DNA of 64,000 nucleotides from Cenococcum geophilum 1.58 (taxonomy: Eukaryota; Ascomycota; Dothideomycetes; Gloniales; Gloniaceae), in assembly GCA_001692895.1 (NCBI GenBank), contig KV748176.1, forward strand, positions 2,976,001 to 3,040,000. The letters run 5' to 3'. Numbering within the stretch: the stretch's first letter is position 1; each line of letters begins with the position of its first letter. Shown piece after piece: positions 17,990-31,242 of this stretch. The notes under the pieces were generated by a model. That model saw only the letters and a program-made list of their open reading frames with translations. It did no database searches and was not told the origin of the DNA. The position numbers and the translations under genes were made by a program.

Positions 17990-20900
17990 GGACCTATTTG
18001 TTATACTCTTTTAGCCAGCCTTTCCACTTAACCAGGTACTATAGGGTCTAGTTACATCCCTTCCTTCTACGTATTTCTTCTACCTCATACTAGTCCTCTT
18101 GGTCCTTTTTATCATCTAGCTTAATAGGCCCTAGTAGAGGGTCTCTAGTAGTGCCCTTATGTTGTTTATATAGCTCTAGCAAGCTGATATAGAACACTAG
18201 GTAAATACGGTAAGACGTAGGTAGATATAGCCGGTACGCTTACTTTCTAATAGGTTTGGCTATACTAAAAGGTCTAATAAAGCGTGCTATAAGCTTCTTA
18301 CTTAGCCTTTTTAGTTTAAGGTTCTTAGTCGATAGTAAAACTAGATCCCCTACTTTATATACCTATAGTTAGTGACGACAATTATAGTATTTCGCCTACG
18401 CCTCAGCGGCGTACTCCTAGCGTTTCGCCAGCGCTTCGCGTTTAAGGGATATTCTTTTAATTCTCTTAGAGGCGGCTAGAACAGAACTACTATTATCCGC
18501 CTAGACCTTATATTCTAGACGCGGGTAAAACCTATAGCAGGTATAGAACGGGCTTATACCCGTTATGCTATATTTAGCATTATTATAGGCGAATTTGGCT
18601 AACAATAAGAGGCCTAACTAGTTACTCTGCTTCTCGTCATAGAATATACGGAGGTAATACTCTAGGGTTTGGTTCTGGTGTTCTGTTTACCCATCCGTCT
18701 GCGGGTAAAAAGCCGTACTTAGCCTACGTTTTATCTTCGCAGTAAAGCATAGCTCCGACCAGAACTCACTAGTGAAGATACTGCCGCGATTAAAGATAAT
18801 CCCCCTAGGGGTTCCGAAACGGCGTACTACTTTATTAAGGAAGAGGTCTGTAAGTTCAGTTGCTATAATAGTTTTTACTATAGGCAGATACAAAGCCATC
18901 TTAGTATAGCGGTCGACTATTACGTATATCGCGTTATACACCTTATTACCTCGTCTGCTAGGCGGTAGGCCTGTAATAAAGTCCATCGTAATCTCCTGCC
19001 ACGGCTAATCCGGGCAAGGCAGCGTTTGGAGCTCGCTATAAGGGCGATGTTAAGGCGCATATATACGCTAGTATAGATCATAGGTAGAGATATAGTTCAC
19101 AACGTCCGTAGTTATACTGGGCTAGTAGTACTTGCGCGAGAGTAGATCTAGAGTCTTTTTCTCACTAAAGTGCCCAGCTAGGGCATCATCGTAGTGGATC
19201 TGTAGGAGCTTTACACAAACTGCTGGGTCTAGGGGTATATATAACCTCCCGCGGTAATAAAGTAGTCCAGCAGAATTAAACTGCCATACTGGCTTCGAGC
19301 GGGCGCGTTAACGGTGTCTCGCCGTATCTACGCTGTTGCTGCGCTTTTGCAGTATAAAGTTATCTATAGTTTAAAGTCCTTTAATAAGCTCGACGACTAT
19401 TTCCGTACTAGACTTATAGGCACTCTCTTAAGCGCTTGCTACTCTAACTTAGGTCCTTATTACACACTACTCAACGGCATATATATAGGTTGCCCAGTTA
19501 AACCGTAATGCTATATAGCCTAGGCGTACCGCCGTTGGGTCGCTAGCTTATAGCCATAGAAACGATATCTCTATAAAAGGCTCGCTTTCTTATACACCTA
19601 ATAGGACTTTTACCTTAGGTTAGTGGCCCTACATTCCCAAAGTCCTTTGGAGCAATAGTAGCATAGTGTCTTCTTCTGGCGGACCCCCTACGCCTAGGGG
19701 TCGCCTTGATGGCGCGTCTGCGGGGTTCGTTTTTCCCGCCCTATGCTTAATAATAAAGTTATAGGCAGCTAATGCTATAGCCTATCTGGCTTGCCGTCCA
19801 TTAAGGGCTTTTACTTTTATAAAACCCTTCAGATTATTATAGTCTGTGAGCACTTCTAGGCGGCTTAATAGCCCCTTAATATAGTGTCTCCAATACTTAA
19901 AAGCCTCTACGATAGCTAGTAGCTCCTAATCGTGGGTCTTATAATTACGCTCTGCTGGCGAAAGCTTTCTAGACTAGAAGGCTATTAAATACCAAAGGCT
20001 ATCTTTAAATAGCTGCGATATAATTGCTGCTAGGCCTTGCATAGAGGCATTAGTCTCTAACTAGGTTAGTAAGCCCGGCGTGTAGTGTTACAAAAACGGC
20101 GCCATTATAAAGGCGTTATAGAGCCGGCGTATCGCCTGCTCCGCCTCTTCTGGCCAACTAAAAGGCCTAGCTTTACGGCCGTTCTTTACTCCCTTAAGGA
20201 GATTAGTAATAGGCTTCGCAATAGCAGAGTACTTATAGATAAACTAGCGGTAAAAGTTGGCAAAACCTAGGAAGACCTAGACATCCCTATAGGATTAAGG
20301 GCTCTCCTACTTGGTAATAGCTTCTACCCGGCTAGGATTCATTGCTATGCCTTTAGAACTAATAATGTATCCTAGAAACTTAACCTCTCGTACGCCAAAC
20401 CTACACTTCTTAAGGTTTGCATATAGTTAATATTGCCGTAACTTACGTAGCACTTCTAGTATATAGCGCCAGTGTTCCTCTAGATTTTTAGAGAAAATTA
20501 GAATATTATTAAGGTAGACCACATAGAAGACGTCTACCAGTCCTAATAAGGCTCAATTAATGTAGCCCTAAAAGGTCGCTGGTCCGTTAGTTAACCCAAA
20601 AAGTAAAACCAAATACTTAAAGTGGCCGTAACGCGTGCGGAACGCCGTCTTCTACTTATCGCCCCGACGGATACAAAGGCGGTAGTACGCATTTATTAGG
20701 TCTAACTTAGTAAAGATCTTAGAACCTACTAAGCGGTCCAAGGTCTCACTAATTAATAGTAGTACGAGACGATTCTTAATCGTTATCTTATTAAGGCCTC
20801 TATAGTCTATATAGAGCCGCAGCTTCCTATCTTTTTTAGGTACAAATAGGATAGGTGCCCCTATAGGACTAGTACTTAGTTAGATCTAACCTTTAACTAA

Positions 20901-21650
20901 GGCGTTATCTAAGTACTCCCTTAGTACCTCCAGCTCCTTAACTAAAAGGTTATAGAGCGGTCTATATAGGACCTCCTATCCCTCTTCTAGGTCAATAGCA
21001 TAGTCGCCCTAGTAGTATTAGGGTAGCTTTCCTGCTTCCTTATATAAGAAGATATCGCTAGCTTCTTTTAACTATAGGGGAAGGACCGGCAAGCTGCCGT
21101 TATCTTATTTACTAGGCATTAATCCAGCAATCACTAAGGCGAAGACCCTAGATTCCCTCTAAAGAGACTCCGCGAAACCCTTAGGGGTTTATAGTAATAG
21201 GGATAAGCCGTCTAGCTTCCATCGCCACGCCTTTGCCTCGCAGTTAATAAGAAGTCGGGCCTTCTTTAACCCCGGCATACCTAGGGTAATAGTAGGGGAT
21301 GCGTTAGCCATTCCGTAGCAAATAAGGGTTACTTCCCTAATCCTGCCTTAGCTATCCTTTATTCTTAATAGTACCTTATAGGCTTTATAGCAATATGCCT
21401 AAGTTTTATTTAACTAGGAGTAGGTAGGTAATTCTATATCTAGTGTTTTAAAGTTATACTTTATTACGAATCGCTAATTGATTATATTTACTTCGGCGCC
21501 GAGATTAAGCATTACTAAGGTCTCCTTCCAAGTTTACTTAGATAGGACTTCTCCTAAAACAGTAATAGCTTCCTCACAATCTAGTAGTAGCTTGCGCCCT
21601 ACGGGTATAAGGGGCTTTAAGGGCGCCTACCTTTTCCCAGCATAGAGATG
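17990..21650 (-). pseudogene. G1 pol relic
   Basis: The longest surviving piece (18986-18687, 99 codons) is the integrase core, starting MDFITGLPPSRRGNK and ending STAFYPQTDG. Its second catalytic Asp is Asn (IIFNRG). A chromodomain follows (YEVEEIRRRKG, YLVKWKGWLKEYNK), which in chromoviruses guides insertion to marked chromatin. Reverse transcriptase and RNase H lie at higher coordinates. Multiple TAA/TAG stops make it inactive. Confidence 0.85.
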
Positions 21651-22800
21651 GCGTTTACGCTACTTAGTAGCAGCTGCTGTTACTATTACTACTTCGGGCA
21701 CTGTCGCCACTAATATCCTGGCTTGCCATAAATTTTATAGTTTCCTTTAGGCTAAGTTAAACCCCTAGTAGTATTACTTCGCCCCACCGTTAAGTCGCCA
21801 GCGGTGGTTTTAGAGTCCGCTTTCCCTAAGTTACCCGACTAGGTGGTCTTTATATTTAAGTTTACGGCGCGCCTATTACTTCTACCCTATGGGGCGCTTA
21901 CGCTCTTCTAGTTTTCCTCTAATAGGGCAGCTAGGGAAACTAGCTGATCTCGTATTTAAGGGAATTTTTAATAGTTAGTAATAGCAACCCGTAGCTCTAG
22001 CTACAGCTTTACAAATAGATGTATTATTAGATGCTTTACATTATAAGGAGGGTTAATTTACGCTTCTAAGGAGGTTAGGTAAGCAGTAAACTTATTTACT
22101 GGTTAATCGGTTCACTGCATTGCCTTCGTATATATTAGGGCTACATAGAGTTCTCGATTAATAGGACTTTTAATTTAGTTAAGTAGGAATTCTATTAGCT
22201 TCTCCCAAGTAAACTGTATATCTGAGTGGTCATCTTTATACTGTAGCTAAAGGGTTCGGTTAGTCCCCTTTATATATTATATAGTAAACGCGACTTTAGT
22301 ATCCTTATTTAAGAAGCTATCGCGCTCTAGGCGGAACGCTAGCTTTAAGCTGTTGCGGAAGTCTTGGTGCTCTTATATAGTCTTACCATAATACAAAGCA
22401 ATCTTCTCTATTTTAACGGCCCGTTTTAACAAAGCGCCTATTATATTAGTAGCCTTCCGCTTAAGGTTCGGACGCATCTGGCTACTATCTAAGTACTCCG
22501 ATAGGATAGTTTAAGGTTGCAGATCTGGGTCAGGAACGGAAGTCGACGTCGCCTTACCGCGTTAACGCCGTCTTAGCACTTCCACCTCTTCCTTAAGCGA
22601 GTGTAGTTTTCTTTACTCTAGGAGTTGTAGCTTCTCGTTTTCTAGCCGTTGTATTTCTTCCTATATATCCCCTTTGTTTATAGCTTCCGGTTCTGTCCGG
22701 GACGACATAGGTTCGCCTATGTCGTCCTAGGGCCGATCCCTAGACTCGGTATTACGCATTGCGCTAGTACGCCCGCGTCTCACCATTAGGTTAATAGGCT
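21650..22800 (-). pseudogene. G1 gag region relic
   Basis: The region between pol and the 5' LTR reads on - with a frame rich in Lys/Glu/Arg near 22560-22760, consistent with a coiled-coil gag N-terminus. I assign it by position; individual motifs are blurred by RIP. Confidence 0.5.
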
Positions 22801-22922
22801 ATAATATAGCTAATAAATACAGGTCGTCTTCTCGACAGAGGGTTGCTGCTATGTAGTTATGGCCTTTATAGACCGCTATATTGTCGGGCTACTACCCCTA
22901 AAAAGGGATGAGAATTTAGTAC

Positions 22923-23125
22923 TGTTAGGACGCCAAGGTCCTTAGGGCATATAATAACATAATAACAGTAGCAGAATACAAAGAGTTTCTGGTTCTTAAT
23001 AAAGTAGAACTATAGAACTAAATTCTGCTGTTCTCTAATACGGGGCGACTACGTTTTGTAGGCGCCTCGCCTGCGCCTCGCCTACGCTAAGCCGGTTATA
23101 GCCAGTGCGTCTCTATAGCCTAACA
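22923..23125 (-). repeat. 5' LTR of G1
   Basis: 203 bp, starting TGTTAGGACGCC and ending CCTAACA, followed by the target duplication TATAG. The adjacent internal sequence (22922 leftwards) has no obvious TGG-type primer-binding site. Confidence 0.92.
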
Positions 23126-23130
23126 TATAG

Positions 23131-23400
23131 TTACTAAAGCCATTCTTTAGCTTTTTTAGCAGCTAAAGTCTCGCGTTAAGCTGTGGAGAGAGGCGCTATT
23201 ATAGAGGATGGAAACTATAACGCTGGCGTATTGCCTAAAGGTGTAGGGAAAGGTAAGGGAGACTAGTAGGTAACCTCTAAGGAGTTTAGCTCATCAAGTA
23301 TGTCGTTATTAGTTGAGTTTTTGAGGTTTTTACGGACGATTTGCGAAGGTTTAGACGAGCGTATAGGTTATTAAGTTATTAACAGCAATAATTAATTATT
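23131..23400 (-). mobile_element. 5' part of the DIRS-like element beyond G1
   Basis: It continues the element interrupted at 16542. The - strand frame near 23340-23240 reads an acidic/polar N-terminus (including ILDELNSLE). It is less mutated than the main part. The left limit of the original element is not resolved. Confidence 0.45.
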
Positions 23401-23449
23401 AGAAATTAAGTAAATAAGGCATTAGCTCTTAAATAAGACTAATATAGAA

Positions 23450-23550
23450 AGCAAGTAAGTAAGGCTCAATTTTGTAAATATTGATAATGTTAGTGTTACT
23501 GAGATGTAGGGGTGCTGCTACAGTGCTTGCTTAGCTATATAGACATATCC
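23450..23550. repeat. About 95-bp interspersed repeat, copy 2
   Basis: Matches 12458-12552 (GCAAGTAAGTAAGGCT to GTGCTTGCTTAGCTATATAG), and keeps several CpA/TpG that are TpA in copy 1. A nearby ATATAGAAA stands before it and again after it, a possible target duplication. Confidence 0.65.
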
Positions 23551-23559
23551 ATATAGAAA

Positions 23560-25561
23560 ACCTTTAAGGGAGATATAAGAGGTAATATAATATATATCCC
23601 TTTAGGTAGTATACCCGTACTATATTAATAGGAGGAAAAATACTATTAGGTTATTGCTTTAAGACTCCTATAAGGTAGTATTTTAATTATCTCTCTTACC
23701 CTATTTACCCTTTATACTATACTTCTATATTATTATAAACCACTACTAAATATTGTTATCTACCTACCCCTAGTTTTTTTACTACCCTATATATATATTT
23801 ACGTCGCCTATAGTCCTCCTACTTATAGCTAAATCGCACTCCCTTTCTAATAACCCTTTTTAGTCTTTATCTCCTATCTTCCTATATTTAATAGCGCGCT
23901 TAACTTAATACTAGCTATAGAGGTACATTAAGCCCCTATAGCTAAGTACCCGCACTATACTACGTATTAAAATATACTAGGTAGATTAAGGTATAGAGGG
24001 AGTATAGAGCAGTTTAAATAAAAGGCTTATTATAGGCCTTCCGCCTATAAGGTATATACGGTTTAGCTATATATAGGTACTATATAGTATATTATTATAC
24101 CGTATAAGAAGAAGGGGGCCGCTGCTATAGGTAGATACCGTAATTTAAGTGTACTAAACGTGTATGTAAAGACGTAGTAGTTGTGTTCGTAGGCCTCCGT
24201 TAGGGCTCACCCTTCTAGTAAAAAAAAACTTACTATATTACAGCGCTGGCGCTACGTAGCCGTATACACGTCTCTGCGTTTACTCTAGTAGTTTATTAGC
24301 ACGATTTTAATAGAATGCTAATAGTACTGCTAAGTTCCTAGGCTCTACTACGTGGAGGTATAGAGGCCGATTTTATAGAGTCCTTTAGATAATATTAGTA
24401 ACTTAGTTAATCGAGGTATAAGTACATTAAGAAGGATATATATAAGTCTATATAATTGGATTATCTATTAATAAAGATCTAAAGCTAAAAAAATAAAAGG
24501 AGAATAATAGTAACGCCGCTTAAAGTAGGGTTTTTATATGGTCTCCTAGTTATATAACTATATATTTACTATAACGTCTACTATAACTATAACTAGCTAC
24601 TATTTTTCGCTAGTGCTGTAACACTATATATAATTTATATAAGAATTACTGCTAAAGAATATATTATAATAAGTGCCTATAAGCAGGCGTATACTTAAGT
24701 AAAAAATCTACTACTAGCCAAGTCTAAGGCTCTCTAGATTACTTTTAAGTACGCCTTAAGCTCCTTCTACTCCTTTATATCTATTTAAAATCTCTTAGTA
24801 ATCGTCTTTAGAACGCCTACCTTAATTATTACCTTTATTAGCGATTTGCTTTACTTATCTAGTTTTTACTATCTAATTATCTTTAAATCCTACCGCTTAG
24901 TAAAAGTAACTTAGTAAGTAGCTTTAATATCGTCCTTTTAGGCCTTAGAGTCTTCTACCACTTTCTTATACTAATTAAAATACTCTTATAAATCTATAAG
25001 CCGGTTAATACCTTATATATATAGCAGAGAAGTAATTAGTAATAACTTTAAGCCTAAAAGTAAGGCTACTAGGGGTGTAAATAGGCGTCTATAGTAATTA
25101 CTAATTGGATTAATATAGAATTAATTTATAATACCCGGAATACTTAGTATAAAGGCCTTAGAGGTAATCTACTCCTTCTTTTTACTACTTATTTTCCTTT
25201 TAAAAAGCTTCTATATTAAGCTAACTAGAGAAATATATTTAGTAATAAGGCCTTAATTAATTAACTAACTTTATTCTTTTATATCTTCCTATATTAGCTA
25301 GTAGTTAACTTACTAATATACTTAGCACTAATTACTACCGCAGTTTTTATAATATTATTACCGTTAAAATACCTTTATAAAGCTCATCTTAGGAATTATA
25401 GTAAAAGTAATAATATTGCTATTTATAGGCCGTAATATAATTAGTAAAGAGCTCTATAAAGACTTTAGAGCTAATTATAAAGCTAATTATAGAAGAATGG
25501 GCAGGAGTATAAGTGGCTTATTACTTAATTATCTTAATATATTCTAAAGCGAGTTTAACTT
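23560..25561. mobile_element. Unidentified element O, first segment
   Basis: Strongly RIP-mutated. The + strand from about 24600 reads as a long frame broken only by TAA/TAG (for example KEYIIISAYKQAYT and ISRLIPYIYSREVISNNFK), which suggests a former protein, but I recognise no family. It continues after the copia insertion (31449-31692) and after X1 (52637 on), as shown by the target duplications at each junction. Confidence 0.45.
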
Positions 25562-25761
25562 TATTAGACTCACAAGGGGATATTACGTAGCTACGGTTCG
25601 TAGATAGTATGATGTTTGTTAATTGTATATTTTCTTCCATTAGGAAGGGCGAAGAGGTTAAGGCTCCTTGCCACGCTAGCGCCGCGGCAACATGTAACGG
25701 CAACTTGCCCTATATAACGGCAATTTGCCTTATATGGCGGCAATTTGCCCTATTCCCAATA
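25562..25761 (-). repeat. 3' LTR of the copia element
   Basis: 200 bp. It contains three CGGCAA(C/T)TTGCC repeats (25697-25751) and a GC-rich GCTAGCGCCGCGGC block. It matches 31243-31443 apart from RIP-type transitions. Confidence 0.9.
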
Positions 25762-25885
25762 CTAGCAACTCTTCTTTTTGTAGTTGCCATCTATAAACAC
25801 TTATAGATTGCTACTATATAAAGGTATAAAGCTAAGGGAAGGAAGAAGAAGAAGAAGGGCGTTAGGGGTTAACGCGAAGACGAGT

Positions 25886-25949
25886 AGGCCGCTAAGGCGC
25901 TAGTCGTAAGCGAGCTAATAGTGATTTTCTATCCCGGGGATAGAAAATC
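25886..25949. repeat. Shared cassette with 26-bp palindrome, copy in the copia 3' region
   Basis: It holds GGCCGCTAAGGCGCTAGT, then GATTTTCTATCCC and its mirror GGGATAGAAAATC with one extra central G (25923-25949). The same palindrome plus the following CCTAATTAG occurs in element W at 59851-59886, and the first block recurs at 46998-47040 and 59691-59730. Role unknown. Confidence 0.75.
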
Positions 25950-26399
25950 CTAATTAGCTGTTTAGAATTAGGGTCTATAGAATTCTTCTACTCCCTTTTA
26001 ACCTAACCTTTAACTTATATATATAGAGTATTCGTGTTAACAAACGTCTCTAGTGCCTTATTTAGGTTTACCTTTATTATCGCATCTACCGGGTTATTTT
26101 AGCCATTAATTTATTAAATTTTAAAGAGTTTTTAACGCTTGTAGGATTGCTAAAGGGCTATAATATTAATTATAAGACGCTTCTTTTTTATAGTACTAAG
26201 CTTAACTAAATACTTATAGAGGGAATATAAGTTAGTGTATATAATTATAGGAATAGCGGGAAGTTTAAGCCGATCTATAATTATCTTAAGGGTAGTTCTA
26301 ATTGTAATTGCTATATTAACTCCGCTAACTATTCTATATATCTCTAATGCTAGAACACTTTAAGTAATGCGCTTACTTTTAGTTAAGCTCTAATAAATA

Positions 26400-29300
26400 A
26401 GATTACTGTAGATTGTAAAGTTATTCTCTCTAGTAGATTTATTTGTAATAATAATCTTATATCCTAGCTAGGAGCTAAAATCTTTATTATTTATAAATAA
26501 CCTATTAATAAATACAAAGAGCTTAGTAGTGGGAAGATTAATAGACATATAAAGTAGTCCCTGATTAAGATAGGTTATTTGCTAGAAAAGGCGCTTATTT
26601 AGGGTAAGGACGTCCTCCTTAGTTGGTTTCTAGTATTAAGCGGCAATAAAGAGATTAAAGGAAGCCTTAGGCTAATAGATAGAAGTAATATAAACTCTAT
26701 AAATATGTTGCTTTACGTATCCTTACTTTAGGGAATTAATGTTAACAACGTTAATCTTCTTACCTTAACCCTTCTGGCGTAAAGCAATGGAGTCCTTATT
26801 TAGGGAAAGGATATATCTATTAAAGAGTAATAGCGTTATTATATTAAGTCTTTTTTTTAGCTTTACTATAAGATTTGCCTTTACTAGCTTATCTTCCTTA
26901 AGAGCTAAGAATTAATTGTCTCCTAAGATAATTATATTATTGGTTTATATGCCAATAATTCTAAATAGAGTTCCTATAGTTATAATAAGAAAGCAGGGAT
27001 TAAATATAGAGATAGTTATTAGAAGCTTCTCTTTATGGTGCTTGCTATAGGTAGCCCACTAATAAGTTCCTACCTCTGCAATTCTATATAGTGGCTTAAA
27101 CACAACCATAATTGTATCTTTAGGATATTAGTGGCGAATTTACTTCGGAAGATATGCTAGTATTAAGCGCTAAAGGCGCGTCTTTGATTGGGTGTAGGCC
27201 TAAGTAATATCTTATAAATAAACTGCTATTCCGTTCTTTATTAAGGAGGAAGCTAGTATAATAATAACTCGCTAACTAGCTTGTTAAATTGTAGGGGATT
27301 GCGTAAGGATTGTCTCCTTACTATTATCGTTGTAGCCTTAGATAATAAGCCTTAATTTCTTAAATAGGGCGTTAGTAGCCTTACCCTTAATCTCGTTAAC
27401 CATTCTTAACTTAAAGATGCAAATTCCATTAAACTTAGTAGGGTCATACTTCTTAAATTTAAAGACTTCTTTTGTAATAAGACTGTCAATTTCCTGCTTA
27501 TTAGATACTTAGAAAGGAGCTCCTAAAGTTATAATATAACCTTCCTTTTAAAGCTGTTTTGCGAGCTTAAAGTTAGCCTTCTCTTTAGCTGTTATAAAGG
27601 CCATTAATAACTTAACTCTACTTTCTATAGCAGCAATAAATTACTCTTTAAAATTAATAAGATGTTAGCGATTTCGTAATCCCTTCGGGTAACCTCTACC
27701 GCGTTATAGTTGCGGCACGTCTACTATAATTATATTAGGATTACAGTCGCCTTCTAGGGCACGTTAATCGTAGTTCTCCTCTAGGGCATCTTCTAGGGTA
27801 TCTTCTAGGGTATCCTGCAAAGGCTCGAAACTGTTATCTTTATAGTAAGGCCTAATAACGGTTAAACGGAATTAAGTAGGTTTATGGGGCATCTAAAGAG
27901 TATAAGTTTAACTATTAATTATAATAATTTTATATGGGCCTAACTATCCTCCCTTTTCACGCTATACCTATACTTTAGATTAAAGTGGCAGATTAAGCGT
28001 AGTTAAGGTATTTAGGCTATTTCTTATTCCTAGTACGTTATTAACCTAGCGTATAGCGTATAGACGTTATATCTCCTTTGTTACTTTACGAATAGCCTTA
28101 ACTCGTTATATAATAGAGGAAAATAGTAAAGAATTATTAGTTATTTAAGGGTAGTCGCTAAAGACTAGTAACGTAGGTATAAGCCTATTTAGGCCAGCGG
28201 AATTATTAACAGCCTTAACAGCCATCTATAAGATAATTTCTTTACTAGCGTTCTCTAGTTCTAAAGAAATAATCTTATATGCTCGGCGTAATAGCATATA
28301 ATATTGTTTCACTTTTTTAATACTATTATATGCCTTAATAGGGACTTCCTTAACCTTAATTGCTATTGCTTTTGCCTATTATCAAAACTCTATAGATAAG
28401 AAGTTCTTTCCTATATTATAAATAATTTAATTAGGGGGTCCTAGGTAGACATTAATCTAGTATAACTAAAGGGTATCCTATACGTTCCTAACTAATATAT
28501 CCCTTAAGAAACGTGCGGCTTAGAAGGAGGTTAATAAATTAATAGCTTAGAGGACTAGCTTGCCGTTAAGATATATAATATTAATAATGATATAGAAGTT
28601 AAAGTTATAGTTATCTTTAAGGGTAAACTTAAATCAGCTAGGGGACTTCTAGTTTATTTAGTAGTAATAGCAGTACTTTATAAGATGCTTAATTGCCTTA
28701 ACCTTAACTTTATAACCTACTTATTAAAAAACCCTAAGTAGTTAGTAAACGGATAGGTGGCCAAAATAACGGTGTAGTTAACGTAGCTTTAACTTAGTTA
28801 AGTAACTCTAAGCAACGCTTCTTTCTGGTTATTAGAGGAGCAACTAAGGGTAACCCTACTTACGTATAATAGGCACCCAATTATCTCCCTAAATAAGTAT
28901 ATTCTTAAGGTTATCGAGCTTAACGCCTAATTTATTTATATCTTGGATATAAAATAGGAATAGGGTATTCGCGGGAATAACGTGGAAGGTAATATATCCT
29001 AATAGGGTTTAGACCTTAATTGTGCTAAGAGAGATTATAGTACCCTTACTAAAGTAAATTATATATTGGCCTGCCGTTAATTAGTTAATTTAAATAGAGC
29101 TATTAAGCTGCTAAAGAGCTTAAACTTAAGGTTCTCCTACTATAGATACTCCTACGGCTCTAGTATCTGGCATAATACTATAGAAGACATTTACTAAGTA
29201 TTTATTATTAAAGGAGAACGCGGAACTTTCCTTTAGCTTATTAAAGATATCTAACTTTATAATAGAATGGAACGTAGATTAGTTATTAAGGATAGCGACG

Positions 29301-30900
29301 GTTTATATGCCATTTACCTTACTATACTTAGTAAAGTATTAGTTAGGAGAGTAGTCCTTAATGTCCATATCTATAAGGAGCTATTCAGCCTTATTAACCT
29401 TATCCTTAAGGTCTTCTATACCTTTATATTAGACTAGAAAGCTTTAGAAGTAGGCCATAGTAGTCTTATAATTTCTAACATTTCTTATACTCTATCGGAA
29501 CTTATTATATACCTCCTTTTGCTTATTAAGAGAGTATCTATTTAACTAGCAATTTGGCTTCTTATAAATATAGCACTTCTTCTAATAGTTATTCCAAAAT
29601 AAACCTCTATAAGGACCTCCATAATTACTTTATAGTTAACGTTAATCGTACCCTCTATTATATCCCCTACTCCAGCCACTATATATTTTATTAGTCTAGT
29701 TATAATTATATTAGTCTAGAATCCCGGTTTAAATAGGGTTTTTAATATAGAATTATTGGGGTTCTTATATTCGCATTACAGTGCCTATAGTAGAGCGTAG
29801 TTCGGCATATACTCCTTTAAATATATCTATAGGTTTATATAGCGCTAAGTTATACTTAAGAACGCTACGGCATACTAAAATAACCTAGTCCCTTAGACTA
29901 TTCTCGTTTTAGTAGGTTTTAGTAAAACTATATTAGATTTTCTAGAGTTTATTAAAAAGTAGTTAAAGATACTCTAGGCGAGTCGTTATTGGGTTAAAAG
30001 CAATAACTCTCTAAAATATAGTCTCCCGCCATTCGGATATATAGAGTTGGCAGTTCTTATTAGTTTTAAAGTAGGCTCTAGTAAGCTAAAGTATTACATT
30101 AAAGCTATAGTTTTTACCTATAATATAGTTGTAATAGAACGTTGCCGCCCGTCCCTTTAATATAATAGAGAAAGTATAATAGAACTAGTGGCGTTAAATT
30201 TTAACCTTATTGTAGCAATTATAAAAGACCTATAGTTTTACTCCGAGTATATTATACAATTCTCCTCTAAACTTCTTCTCTTCGTCTAAATATACCTTTA
30301 TTAGATTTGTGACTTCTTAAAATAGAGGCTTATTAGTTAGCTAGGATAGAGGAGTTAAAAGTAGTAAAGGTAGAAGAAGAGCACCTCTAGGTAGGAGAGT
30401 ACCTCTAGGTAGGAGAGTAGTATTCTAGGGGTTTTATTCTAAATTAAAGTTGCCTTCTAAAGAATATAGGTTGGTTTTAGGTTTCCATAGTTAACGTATA
30501 ATCTTAGCTTCCGTCTATACTAGTTCTTTTATACTAGTAAAAACGGCGTAAATATTACTGGTAAATAGGTTACCGTCCTTAGTAATATATACCCTATTCC
30601 TTTAGAGGGAGTCTTAAAAATCCTAAATAATATTAATATTACCAAGTACCTAGGTATCGGCGGTCCATCCTATAAAATCCTCCCTAAAGTATTCCTATAA
30701 CTATAAATCGGCGTAGTAGCTATCTTAGTAAAATAGAATATAGTATAGGAGAAAGCCGTTAACTTGTTTTGCGGTATAGGTTATTATATTAAAGGTAAAT
30801 ACGTTCTAATCTTTATTAATAAGTTTCGTGTATATAGCTACCCCTAGTAGTAAGAAGTCTCTTTAGTTGTTTAAAGTAGCCATAGTTATATCTTTAGAGG
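26400..30900 (-). pseudogene. Copia gag-pol relic
   Basis: The - strand reads LTKLKLR*LHRYFGHLSVY near 28770 (GAG-pre-integrase; the canonical start is a His-rich zinc-binding region). The RVT_2 reverse transcriptase is near 27500-27100: EIDSLITKEVFKFKKYDP, ICIFKLRMVNEIKGKAT, ETILTQSPTI*QAS*R. Stops are TAA/TAG at former Gln codons. The gag N-terminus starts near an ATG at about 30885 (MATLNN). Inactive. Confidence 0.8.
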
Positions 30901-31242
30901 AAGGGAATATTAGTGGTATAGAGATTATTATTTGGTACGCGTTTATAATATATATTTATAATTATAGGGCTTAGGACTAGTTTTAGCCTTAAATTATAAA
31001 GACTTATAAAGCGTATTATTCTGTATAATAGACGCAAGAATCTGTAATCTAGGGAAGGCTTAGAACTAGTTCTAGCCTTTAAATCCTTAGATTTATAAAA
31101 GAGTTCTATTTAAGGTTTAGGACCAGTTCTAACCTTAAAAGACAGCTTCCCTTAGCACAAGTAGCACTAGTACAGTAGCTCGTCTCTTCTTAGTAAATAC
31201 CTAGCTGTTCTATAGCATAACTATAAAGTTAACCACTAATTA

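Larger units (their letters stand above)
16543..23125 (-). mobile_element. Ty3/gypsy chromovirus G1, complete, inside the DIRS-like element
   Basis: Two 203-bp LTRs (16543-16745 and 22923-23125) begin T(G/A)TTAGGACGCC and end CCTAACA. The 5-bp duplication TATAG precedes the left LTR (16538-16542) and follows the right one (23126-23130). A purine tract (AAGAAGGGGGGGG on the - strand) abuts the left LTR, so the left LTR is the 3' one and the element reads on -. Domain order on - is gag (about 22750-21650), protease, reverse transcriptase (about 20950-20300), RNase H, integrase (about 19200-18600), chromodomain (about 18130-17990). The LTRs are less mutated than the interior. Confidence 0.92.

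Noticed and set aside
22880-22922. Primer-binding site of G1
   Set aside because: No TGG-type match to a tRNA 3' end next to the 5' LTR on the - strand; the priming mode is unclear.
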